Of a DNA stretch of 64,000 nucleotides, positions 8,401 to 15,949 are shown piece after piece. How positions within the stretch are numbered: position 1 is the first letter of the stretch; each line of letters begins with the position of its first letter. The notes under the pieces were generated by a model. That model had not been told where the DNA came from and ran no database searches. It saw nothing but the letters and a program-made list of their open reading frames with translations. Source of the DNA: JAIBJN01 sp963839745. Its GTDB lineage: Bacteria; Actinomycetota; Thermoleophilia; Gaiellales; Gaiellaceae. The DNA is taken from NCBI GenBank assembly GCA_963839745.1, contig CAWIWC010000007.1:39964-103963 (forward strand), written 5' to 3'. The translations under genes were made by a program, and so were the position numbers.

Positions 8401-9153
8401 GTGGAGAAGGAGCTCGACAGGCTCTACGCGGCGCCGCTCGACGAGTTCGTCGCCGAGCGGGACGAGCTCGCCAAGCGACTCCGCTCCGACGGAGACCGCG
8501 AGGCCGCCGACCGGGTCAAGGCGCTGCGCAAGCCTTCGGCCGCCGTGTGGGCGGTCAACCAGCTCGCGCGCAGGCAGCAGAAGGACTACCGCGCGCTCCT
8601 GAAATCCGGTGACAAGCTTCGCGCGACGCAGGAGAAGGTCCTCGGCGGCGAGTCGCCGGAGAAGCTCCAGGAGGCGGCCGCCGCCGAGCGCGAGCTCGTC
8701 GACCGGCTGACCGAGAAGGGCCGGGCGGTGCTCGAGGTCGCCGGGCACTCGCCGACCGAGGCGATGATCCGCCGCGTGAGCGGCACCCTCCACGCCGCCG
8801 CTACGAGACCCGATCTGCGCGAAGCAGCCGAGAACGGACGGCTCGAGCACGAGGAGGAAACGTCCGGGTTCGGCTTCGACCTGCTGAGCGGCGTGCCGGC
8901 CGCACCGAAGCCGAAGCGGAGCGAGGACAAGCGCACCCGCGAGCGCAAGGACGCAGCGCGTGAGCAAGTAGAGAAGGCCGAGGACGCGCTCGCGGAGGCC
9001 CGTCAGGAGGCCAAGGACGCTGCCGCCGAGGTGAAGCGGCTCACCCGTGAGCTCGACCGCGCCACGGCCGACGAGGCGCGGCGCGGCAAGGAGGTCGAGC
9101 GCCGCGAGCAGGCGGTCGAGAAGGCGCAGGCGAAGCTCGACCAGCTCGGCTGA
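8401..9153 (+). CDS. Hypothetical coiled-coil protein
   Basis: This 250-residue protein from GTG 8401 is rich in Glu, Arg, Lys and Ala. Residues about 175-245 form a long heptad-like coiled coil (VEKAEDALAEARQEAKDAAA onwards). The N-terminal 130 residues carry a conserved-looking KPSAAVWAVNQLARR segment. No signal peptide, membrane segment or enzyme motif is visible. It converges with the histidine kinase, with only 2 bp between the stop codons. I do not recognise a function. Confidence 0.75.
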   Translation: MEKELDRLYAAPLDEFVAERDELAKRLRSDGDREAADRVKALRKPSAAVWAVNQLARRQQKDYRALLKSGDKLRATQEKVLGGESPEKLQEAAAAERELVDRLTEKGRAVLEVAGHSPTEAMIRRVSGTLHAAATRPDLREAAENGRLEHEEETSGFGFDLLSGVPAAPKPKRSEDKRTRERKDAAREQVEKAEDALAEARQEAKDAAAEVKRLTRELDRATADEARRGKEVERREQAVEKAQAKLDQLG

Positions 9154-9155
9154 GC

Positions 9156-10127
9156 TCAGGCGTCCGGGAAGAAGCAGCGGATCGTCAGGCCCTGCCCGCG
9201 GGTGCCGTGTGCCTCGACGGTCCCGCCGGCCGAGTTGATCACGTGCTTCACGATCGCCAGACCGAGCCCGGTCCCGCGCGAGGCCCGGGCCCTGTCCCCG
9301 CGGTAGAAGCGCTCGAAGAGGCGAGGCACGTCCTCTGCGAGGACTCCGACGCCGTCGTCGGCGGCGATGAACGCCACGCCGCCGTCCTCGTGGCGCAGGA
9401 TCAGGGACAGGTGGGCGCCGGGCCCTGCGTAGCGCACCGAGTTCTGTGCGAGGTTCTGAACGATGACGCGGATCATCCTCGGTCGCATGGGGAGCTCGGC
9501 GTCCTCGTCGGCCTCGACCTCGATCACCACGCCGGCCCGCGCGGCCTGCTCCTGGAGGCTCTCGACGACCTCGACGATGATCGGAAATACCCGGGTCGTC
9601 CCCAGCCCCACGACCTCGTGGCCCGACTCCAGCTCCGAGAGGAAGAGGATGTCGTCGATCAGCTCGCGGATCTGGTCGACCTCGCCCTGCGCCTGCTCGA
9701 CGAGCTCGATCACGTCGGACCCCGGCAGCGTCGCGGTCTCGAGGAGCGCGAGCACACGCGCAAGAGGCGTGCGCAGCTCGTGGGAGACCGCGGCCGTGAA
9801 GCCCGCGCGCAACTCCTCGTAGGCCGCCATATCGCCGGAGTCGCGCGCGTAGATGATCGTCTCCCGGCGGCCGTCGACCTCGTAGGGGATCGTCAGCGTG
9901 TCGGCCTGGCGCAACGCCTCTGGGGCGACCGCGCCTTCCTCGAGGCCGCCCAGAAGCTCGCGCGCCCGGCGGCTGGCGGCCACGACCCGATCGTGGTCGT
10001 CGAGCACGACGACGATCTCCCGGCTCTCCTCGACGAGGGCGCGTCCGCGCCGTGCTTCGAGGCGAAGCTCGTCGAGGCCCGTGTCCGCCCGCGGGCCGTC
10101 CTGTTGACGTCGGAGGAAGCTCCGCAC
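9156..10127 (-). CDS. phoR: PhoR-like sensor histidine kinase
   Basis: The 323-residue kinase starts at GTG 10127. It has an N-terminal PAS-like region, a HisKA domain with AAVSHELRTPL (phospho-accepting His about residue 116), an N box, DDGVGV, FERFYRG and the G2 box GTGLGLAIVKH. It has no clear membrane segment, so it is probably cytosolic or anchored through partners such as PhoU/PstB. Position near pst, ppk and a PhoB-like regulator makes it the likely phosphate sensor kinase. The regulator gene lies 1 kb away on the other strand, and the pairing is inference. Confidence 0.82.
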   Translation of the reverse strand: MRSFLRRQQDGPRADTGLDELRLEARRGRALVEESREIVVVLDDHDRVVAASRRARELLGGLEEGAVAPEALRQADTLTIPYEVDGRRETIIYARDSGDMAAYEELRAGFTAAVSHELRTPLARVLALLETATLPGSDVIELVEQAQGEVDQIRELIDDILFLSELESGHEVVGLGTTRVFPIIVEVVESLQEQAARAGVVIEVEADEDAELPMRPRMIRVIVQNLAQNSVRYAGPGAHLSLILRHEDGGVAFIAADDGVGVLAEDVPRLFERFYRGDRARASRGTGLGLAIVKHVINSAGGTVEAHGTRGQGLTIRCFFPDA

Positions 10128-10194
10128 CTCGGCGTGATCGTAGCCCGCGCGTCAAGGCGGGAACAAAGAGGCCCCAAATGCAGTCGAAGCTGAC

Positions 10195-11133
10195 ATGAGG
10201 TGGAAGCTCGGCCTCGCGCTCGCGGCCCTGGCGACCGCCGGCCTCGTGTTGGTGTTCGTGGCCCTGGCCGCCTCGGACGAGGCGGCGGCGTGGAGAGAGC
10301 TTCCCGCTCCGCCCCTCAGCCCGCGTGAGACTCCCACCGGCTTCTGGACGGGAGAGGAGGTCGTGCTCGTCGGAGGCAGCGACGCACCTCCGTGCCCGCC
10401 CACCGCCGCGTGCTCGGTGCCGAGAGTGGCCCCGCTCGCGGACGGCGCCGCCTACGATCCCGCGATCGGAGCGTGGCGCGCGATCGCGGACGCCCCTGTC
10501 GGCTTCTCCTGGGCCGAGCCCGAGCTGATCGACGGGAGCGCGTACCTCTGGATCGCGGGCGAGAATGGCCGGCCGAACGCCCCCAGCGCCTTTCTTGCGT
10601 ACAGGATCGAAGAGGACCGCTGGGAGCAGCTCGATCTGCCGACCCGCGATCTGGGTTGGCACGAAGTCCTCGCCGCGGGCGACCGGATCGTCGCCCACAC
10701 GTACGACGACTCCGACGGCGAGCGAGCCGGACTACGTCTTCGAGACCCAGACGTCCACCTGGAGGGAGCTTCCCGACGACCCGTTCGACGACCCGTACAG
10801 TCGTGAGCTTGCCTGGGACGGAGAGCCGCCTGCTCCTGTTCGACCACCGAGAGAGGGACGAGAGCAGCGAGGCGCCCCTGCGCGGGGCAGCCTTCGACTT
10901 CGAGCGGGACGAGTGGCAGCTCCTCGATGATCCCGAGGCCGCGCTCGAGAACCTGCCCGAGCGCGAGACGCCGCCGCAGACGGCCGGAGCTCGCGCCAGC
11001 GGCAGAGGCCTACGGCGGCACGACCGAGGTACTGGCCGGCGACGACCTCTTCGTCTTCCTCGGCTCGGAATGGAGCGAGCCCGAGGGCAGGCTGCACTCG
11101 CGGGCCTGGCTTTGGTCTCCTCGGTCCGAGTAG
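10195..11133 (+). pseudogene. Membrane-anchored Kelch-like beta-propeller protein, multiply frameshifted
   Basis: An N-terminal hydrophobic anchor (LGLALAALATAGLVLVFVAL) is followed by propeller-like blades: GFWTGEEVVLVGG, AYDPAIGAWRAIADAP, AYRIEEDRWEQLDLP, FETQTSTWRELPDDP and FDFERDEWQLLDDP. The blades are spread over different frames, with breaks near 10720, 10800 and 10985, ending at 11131-11133. Each blade pairs a 'to W' strand with a 'display' strand, as in Kelch repeats. It lies between the PhoR-like and PhoB-like genes. Whether the frameshifts are real decay or assembly errors cannot be told here. Confidence 0.7.
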
Positions 11134-11135
11134 CT

Positions 11136-11174
11136 TTCACCACTTCTTCACCACTTCGCTACCTTTCCGGTACC
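11136..11174 (+). promoter_or_regulatory. PHO box upstream of the PhoB-like regulator
   Basis: Four hexamers lie at exact 11-bp intervals: TTCACC (11136), TTCACC (11147), GCTACC (11158) and GGTACC (11169). The first two 11-mers are identical (TTCACCACTTC). The site ends 36 bp before the GTG of the regulator gene, which suggests the regulator controls itself. Confidence 0.85.
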
Positions 11175-11210
11175 CCCGTGTGCCCGTCCGGAGGGCAGAA
11201 TCGAGGCAGC

Positions 11211-11906
11211 GTGTCGAAGGTGCTCATCATCGAGGACGACGACGTCATCGCAGAGGGCATGGCACGGCACCTCACCACGGCCGGCTTCGACCCGCTGTGG
11301 GTGAACAAGGGGGAGTCGGGCCTCGCGCGCCTTCGCTACGAGCGGCCGGATGTCTGCGTCCTCGACCTCATGCTCCCCGGCATCGACGGCTGGAAGCTGA
11401 TCGAGACGGCGCGCTCCGAGGGGATCGGGACGCCGATCGTCGTCGTGAGCGCCCGTGGGACCGAGCACGACCGCGTGCACGCCCTCGAGATCGGCGCCGA
11501 CGACTACCTCGTGAAGCCGTTCTCCATGAAAGAGCTTGTCGCGCGCGTGCGCGCGGCGGCTCGTCGCGGCGTCCGCGTGCAGGACGAGCGTCGCGGCGAG
11601 CCAATCGAGATCGAGGAGCTGACGGTCGACCCGCTCAACGTCCAGGCCTACGTCCGCGGCGAGAGCGCCGAGCTGACGCCGACCGAGTTCCGCCTCCTCT
11701 ACGCGCTCGCGCTGGAGCAGGGGCGGGTCGTCACGCGCGACGAGCTCCTCCAGAAGGTCTGGGGCCGCCGGCTGACGCACCGCGATCGCACCGTCGACGT
11801 CTTCGTGCGCAAGATCCGGGACAAGCTCGAGTCCTTCGCCCCCGGGCACACGTTCGTCCAGACGCGTTACGGCGTCGGCTACAAGCTCGAAGCCGTTCCC
11901 AAGTAG
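11211..11906 (+). CDS. phoB: PhoB/RegX3-like response regulator (OmpR family)
   Basis: The 231-residue protein from GTG 11211 has a receiver domain with acidic pocket EDDD, phospho-acceptor Asp at about residue 52 (VLDLMLPG) and Lys in LVKPFS. A winged-helix DNA-binding domain follows (LTPTEFRLLYALALEQGRVV, TVDVFVRKIRDKLE, TRYGVGYKLE). It is the best candidate for the factor that binds the 11-bp repeats found through the first 23 kb, including those before its own start. Confidence 0.92.
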   Translation: MSKVLIIEDDDVIAEGMARHLTTAGFDPLWVNKGESGLARLRYERPDVCVLDLMLPGIDGWKLIETARSEGIGTPIVVVSARGTEHDRVHALEIGADDYLVKPFSMKELVARVRAAARRGVRVQDERRGEPIEIEELTVDPLNVQAYVRGESAELTPTEFRLLYALALEQGRVVTRDELLQKVWGRRLTHRDRTVDVFVRKIRDKLESFAPGHTFVQTRYGVGYKLEAVPK

Positions 11907-12002
11907 TTTTTTCGGAGGGATTGACGGAACGCAGCCTGTGTCGAGCGGGTTCCGCAGCCCTCCCAGCCGACGAAGTGGCGCCGTCGCCTTTAGGATCGGC
12001 GC

Positions 12003-12392
12003 GTGCCCGTGATCGGGAATCACATGTCGCGCGACCTGCTGATCATCGATCCGGAGGAGCGGGTGGCCGAGGCCGTGCGGCGCATGGTCGGGCGCGGCGT
12101 GGGCGCCGTGCTCGTCATGGACGGCGACAAGCTCGAGGGGATCCTCACCGAGCGAGATATCCTCAAGGCGGTTGCGGCGGGACTCGCCGAGGACGCGCGC
12201 GTGCGCGAGTGGATGACGAAGCACCCGGAGACCATCGATGCTTCCGAGGCCACCGGCCAGGCCGCCTCGCTCATGATCCACGGCGGCTTCCGGCACCTCC
12301 CGGTCGTGGACGATGGGAAGGTCGTCGGGATCGTCTCGATCCGCGACCTCATGCGCGTGACGCTCGAGGACTCCGCCCCTCGCGGCGCCTGA
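12003..12392 (+). CDS. CBS-domain pair protein
   Basis: The 129-residue protein from GTG 12003 consists of two CBS motifs (GVGAVLVMDGDKLEGILTER and GGFRHLPVVDDGKVVGIVSI). CBS pairs bind adenosine nucleotides and act as energy or metabolite sensors, often in trans. No other domain is present. It sits between the PhoB-like regulator and phoX, and the phoX PHO box begins 7 bp after its stop codon. Confidence 0.88.
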   Translation: MPVIGNHMSRDLLIIDPEERVAEAVRRMVGRGVGAVLVMDGDKLEGILTERDILKAVAAGLAEDARVREWMTKHPETIDASEATGQAASLMIHGGFRHLPVVDDGKVVGIVSIRDLMRVTLEDSAPRGA

Positions 12393-12398
12393 GCCTCC

Positions 12399-12426
12399 TT
12401 CACCGCCCCGTCACCGTCCATTCACC
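12399..12426 (+). promoter_or_regulatory. PHO box upstream of phoX
   Basis: Three hexamers, TTCACC (12399), GTCACC (12410) and TTCACC (12421), are spaced exactly 11 bp apart, about 78 bp before the phoX start codon. Confidence 0.88.
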
Positions 12427-12503
12427 GATCGGCCCCCCACGGTCGGTCGCTCCTCGCCGAGACTCGGCCGCAGCGCACTAGTCGACTCGGGGAGGTACGA
12501 CAC

Positions 12504-13901
12504 ATGGACACGCTCGACCGTAAGACGCTCTTGCGCCGTGGCCTGCTCGCGGGCGGGGGAATCGCGGCGCTCGGCCCGCTCCACTCGCTCGGCGCGCAAG
12601 TCGCGCACGGAGCGAGGCCGCCGCGGGTGCCGGGCTACGGGCCACTCGTCAACAAGGGCGACCTCTGGCTGCCCGAAGACTTCAACTACACGGTCATCCA
12701 GCGCCAGGGCGAGATGATGAGCGACGGGAACCTCGTGCCCGGCATCTTCGACGGCATGGCCGCCTATCGCGGCAAGCGCGGCACGATCGTGCTCATCCGC
12801 AACCACGAGAACCGCCGCCAGGCCGGCGAGATCCCGGTGATCGTGCCCGAGGCGCTTCGCTACGACCCGACGCCCTCGTACGTCGCGGGAAACACGAAGA
12901 TCGTCATCGACACCGGCCCGCGTAAGGGCACGTTCGAGGTCCTCGAGACCTTCGCCGTCCTCGGCGGAACGGACACGAACTGCGCCGGCGGCACGACCCC
13001 CTGGGACTCGTGGATCACGTGCGAGGAGGTCGTCAACCGGAGCTCGGCCGGTATCAAGCACGGCTACGTCTTCGACATCCCGTCCGGTGCGACGGGCCCG
13101 GTGAAGGCCGAGGCGATCATCGGCGCGGGCCGCTTCGTGCACGAGGCCTCGCTCTTCTTCGGCGGGGCGCTCTACCAGACCGAGGACCGCACGAAGTCCG
13201 CCTCGAACCCGGCCGGGGCAGCGTTCTACCGCTACATCCCGAACCCGCCCTACGGCGCCAAGAATCCCCTCTCGAAGACCACCGGCGTCCTCCAGGCGCT
13301 CAAGATCAAGGACGAGCCGCTCGCCGACATGGACCTGAACCGCGTGCCGCTCGACCCGATGCAGGTCGAGTGGGTCACGATCGACAGTCCCGACCACGAG
13401 GACGACACGGACAACGGCCCGAGCGCTACCCGCAACCAGGCGCGGGCGAAGGGCGCCGCCGCCTTCAACCGGCTCGAGGGCATGTGGGTCGGCGGGAAGA
13501 AGGTCTACTTCGACGTCACCAACGGCGGCGAGGCCGGCCAGGGCCAGGTGTGGGAGTACGACCCGGAGCGCGAGACGCTCACCCTCATCTACGAGTCGCC
13601 GAGCGAGGGCGCTCTCTCGTTCCCCGACAACGTCGTCATCGTCCCGAAGACCGGCCACATCCTGCTCCAGGAGGACGGCTCCGGCGAGCAGTTCATGCGC
13701 GGGGTCAACCTCAAGGGAGAGATCTACGACTTCGCCAAGACCGCGGCCAACTCGACCGAGTTCGCCGGCGGCTGCTTCGACCCGAACCGCCAGATCCTGT
13801 TCGTGAACCAGCAGGGAGACCGCGGCAACCTCCCGGGCGGCCCGGCCAACACCGGCGCCGTCACGTACGCGATCTGGGGGCCCTGGAAGTCCGTCAACTA
13901 G
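12504..13901 (+). CDS. phoX: PhoX-family (DUF839) phosphatase, Tat-exported
   Basis: This 465-residue protein starts with a twin-arginine signal (RKTLLRRGLLAGGGIAALG), so it is folded in the cytoplasm with its metal cofactor and exported. PhoX-type motifs include IRNHEN (about residue 98), CAGGTTPWDSWITCEE (about 155-170), GRFVHEAS and the C-terminal NQQGDRGN. Known PhoX enzymes use Ca/Fe clusters to release phosphate from organic monoesters outside the cell. A PHO box precedes it and a strong hairpin terminator follows, so it is probably a single-gene unit induced by phosphate starvation. Confidence 0.92.
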   Translation: MDTLDRKTLLRRGLLAGGGIAALGPLHSLGAQVAHGARPPRVPGYGPLVNKGDLWLPEDFNYTVIQRQGEMMSDGNLVPGIFDGMAAYRGKRGTIVLIRNHENRRQAGEIPVIVPEALRYDPTPSYVAGNTKIVIDTGPRKGTFEVLETFAVLGGTDTNCAGGTTPWDSWITCEEVVNRSSAGIKHGYVFDIPSGATGPVKAEAIIGAGRFVHEASLFFGGALYQTEDRTKSASNPAGAAFYRYIPNPPYGAKNPLSKTTGVLQALKIKDEPLADMDLNRVPLDPMQVEWVTIDSPDHEDDTDNGPSATRNQARAKGAAAFNRLEGMWVGGKKVYFDVTNGGEAGQGQVWEYDPERETLTLIYESPSEGALSFPDNVVIVPKTGHILLQEDGSGEQFMRGVNLKGEIYDFAKTAANSTEFAGGCFDPNRQILFVNQQGDRGNLPGGPANTGAVTYAIWGPWKSVN

Positions 13902-13936
13902 CTCGTCTTCTCCGCACGGGCCTCGCCCGCCCGCCT

Positions 13937-13975
13937 AGCAGCCCGCCTCCCTCACGGCGGGCTGCTGCCTTTTCC
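13937..13975 (+). terminator. Rho-independent terminator after phoX
   Basis: A perfect 11-bp stem AGCAGCCCGCC / GGCGGGCTGCT (13937-13947, 13956-13966) with an 8-nt loop is followed by GCCTTTTCCC. Confidence 0.85.
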
Positions 13976-13982
13976 CACGACA

Positions 13983-13999
13983 TTCACCAGTCCGTTGCC
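13983..13999 (+). promoter_or_regulatory. Weak PHO-box-like site before the PHP gene
   Basis: TTCACC at 13983 is followed 11 bp later by the poor match GTTGCC (13994). It lies 34 bp before the PHP gene start. With only one good unit, it is a candidate at most. Confidence 0.4.
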
Positions 14000-14032
14000 C
14001 ACGCGCGGGCGCGCGCGCAAGACACTCTGGGC

Positions 14033-14773
14033 ATGGGTCAGGGGAACGGGACGCGGACGCTCCTCTGCGAGCTCCACGCGCACACCACCTGGAGCGACGG
14101 GGAGCTCACGCTCCGCGAGCTCGTCGACCTCTACGGCGGCGCGGGCTTCGACGTTCTCTGCGTCACCGACCACGTCCTCCGCAGCGCCGATCCGTGGCGG
14201 GTTCCCGAGTCATGCGTCCACGAGGCGAACTTCTCGTCGTACCTCGCGGCGATCGACCTCGAGGCCGAGCGGGCACGCGCGCTCTACGGGATGCTGGTCG
14301 TCCCCGGGCTCGAGCTGACGCACAACCACCGCGAGCCCGATCTCTCCGCCCACGCGCTTGCCGTCGGGCTCAGGGAGTTCGTCACGCCGGACTTCGGCCT
14401 CGTGGGCGCGCTGCTCGCGGCGCGCGAGGCGGGCGCCGCGCTGATCGCGGCGCACCCCCACGGGCCGGAGGGCGATCCGATTCCCGCCAGGACGACCCGC
14501 CGCTTCTGGCGCGAGTGGGACACGCTCGCTCCGCTCCTGCACCGGGTCGAGCTCTTCAACCGCTCGGACGTCTACGGCTGGGCCGCGACCGGCGAGCTCC
14601 CGGCGATCGCGAGCGGCGACGTCCACTCGGCTGAGCACCTCTCCTCCTGGAAGACGCTCGTCCCCTGCGAGCAGGAGGAGCGGGCCCTCGTCTCGCACCT
14701 CCGTTCGGGCCGCGCCACCTACCTCGTGCCCTTCCGCGCGGCGGCGGTCGAAGCGTCCGTCGCCGCGGCCTGA
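14033..14773 (+). CDS. PHP-domain phosphoesterase
   Basis: The 246-residue protein from ATG 14033 carries PHP metal-binding motifs ELHAHTTWSDG, VTDHV, PGLELTHNH, AAHPHG and SGDVHS. The family hydrolyses phosphoesters such as nucleotide 3',5'-bisphosphates or polymerase by-products. The substrate here is unknown. It follows phoX, and a weak PHO-box-like site precedes it, so a role in phosphate recovery is plausible. Its 3' end overlaps the convergent MFS gene by 55 bp. Confidence 0.87.
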   Translation: MGQGNGTRTLLCELHAHTTWSDGELTLRELVDLYGGAGFDVLCVTDHVLRSADPWRVPESCVHEANFSSYLAAIDLEAERARALYGMLVVPGLELTHNHREPDLSAHALAVGLREFVTPDFGLVGALLAAREAGAALIAAHPHGPEGDPIPARTTRRFWREWDTLAPLLHRVELFNRSDVYGWAATGELPAIASGDVHSAEHLSSWKTLVPCEQEERALVSHLRSGRATYLVPFRAAAVEASVAAA

Positions 14774-15912
14774 GGGCGCAGGCCGAGCGCCAGAACGGCG
14801 AGCGCCACCGCCGCGGCGAGCGGGACGACGCCGATCCAGGCGAACGAGAGGCCCTCGGCCACGCCTCCGCCCGCAAGCGGGCCGATGAGATAACCGGCGA
14901 TGCCGATCTGCGACCAGACGATCATCGCCGTGACAATCCGCTCGGTTCCGACGGCGTCCAGGAGGATTCCGACGGACCCGGTCTCGGCGAATGCGAACCC
15001 GATCCCTGTGACGGCGAGCGCTGCGATCCACGCCGGCACGCTGTCGGCGATGCCTACCCAGGCGATCCCGATGACGGTCAGAACGACGCCCGTCGGGACG
15101 ACGACCCGTGGCCGAAGTTGCCCCGCGAGGACAGCGCCGCCGCCGAGCACGAACGCCAGGCCGACGAACAGGGCTCCGATCTCCGCCTGCCCGAGGCGGC
15201 TGTCGAAGTGGAGTGGCAGGACGCCCTCGACGATTCCCAGAGCGATGACGGCGAAGAGCACCGTGCCGCACGAAAGCCAGAAGCCGCGCACGCGCAGAGC
15301 GGCCCGGTCGGGGTGGAAGGCTTTCCTCTGTGCCGGCGTCGGGAGCAGAAGGGCCAGGCCCACGCTCGCGAGGACGAGGATGAGGTAGGCGGCGAAGGGC
15401 CCTCGCACGCCGCCGAGGGCGCCGAGGGCGGGCCCGATCACGCTGCCGACGGAGTAGGCGGCCAGCATGCGGCTCATGCCCGCGTACTCGTCGCCGGGGC
15501 TGCGCTCCAGGGCGGCGAAGGTGACGCCCATCCAGAGCCCGCCCGACCCGAAGCCCATCACGGCCCGGGCGACGAAGTAGACGGCCAGGTCGTCAGCGAC
15601 GACGAACCCGACGCATCCCGCCGCGATCACGAGCAGCGAGGCAGCCAGTACCGTGCGCGTCCGCCCGCGGGCGATCCCCGGCGCGGCGGCGACGAAGCCG
15701 AACAGCATTCCCGCGGGAAAGGTCGCCACAAGTGCCCCGATGACTGCCGGTCCGGCTCCGGTGGCCTCGGAGATCCGCGGGAGGACCGGCGCGATGACGC
15801 TGTAGCCGGCCGCGTCGAGCCCGCTCAGGGCGAGGATGATCGGCCAGGCGAAACGCGCGCGTCGTGCGGCTCTTTCGCCCTCGAGGGCCAGGTCTCTTCT
15901 CCGCTTGTTCAC
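14719..15912 (-). CDS. Major facilitator superfamily transporter
   Basis: The 397-residue protein has about 12 membrane segments, with an N-half motif (IAPVLPRISEATGAGPAVIG) and loop 2-3 region (PGIARGRTRTVLA) of drug/sugar-type MFS carriers. The start is taken as GTG 15912 (VNKRRRDLALEGERA), just before the first helix, although the frame is open upstream. That GTG lies inside the PHO box between it and ppk. Substrate is unknown. Confidence 0.82.
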   Translation of the reverse strand: MNKRRRDLALEGERAARRARFAWPIILALSGLDAAGYSVIAPVLPRISEATGAGPAVIGALVATFPAGMLFGFVAAAPGIARGRTRTVLAASLLVIAAGCVGFVVADDLAVYFVARAVMGFGSGGLWMGVTFAALERSPGDEYAGMSRMLAAYSVGSVIGPALGALGGVRGPFAAYLILVLASVGLALLLPTPAQRKAFHPDRAALRVRGFWLSCGTVLFAVIALGIVEGVLPLHFDSRLGQAEIGALFVGLAFVLGGGAVLAGQLRPRVVVPTGVVLTVIGIAWVGIADSVPAWIAALAVTGIGFAFAETGSVGILLDAVGTERIVTAMIVWSQIGIAGYLIGPLAGGGVAEGLSFAWIGVVPLAAAVALAVLALGLRPQAAATDASTAAARKGTR

Positions 15913-15924
15913 CAAACCGTAACC
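15908..15924 (+). promoter_or_regulatory. PHO-box-like site between MFS gene and ppk
   Basis: TTCACC at 15908 and GTAACC at 15919 are 11 bp apart, 26 bp before the ppk start. The site overlaps the divergent MFS start codon, so binding could affect both genes. Only two units are present. Confidence 0.6.
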
Positions 15925-15949
15925 CCGCCTGGCCCTCCGGACCGAGATC

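Noticed and set aside
11136..11174. Possible CRISPR-like direct repeats
   Set aside because: Units are 11 bp apart with no spacers and lie in a promoter region; they fit a PHO box. No CRISPR array or cas gene is seen anywhere in the window.
12849..14634. Other long frames over phoX and the PHP gene
   Set aside because: They overlap well-supported genes in other frames and show no family motifs.
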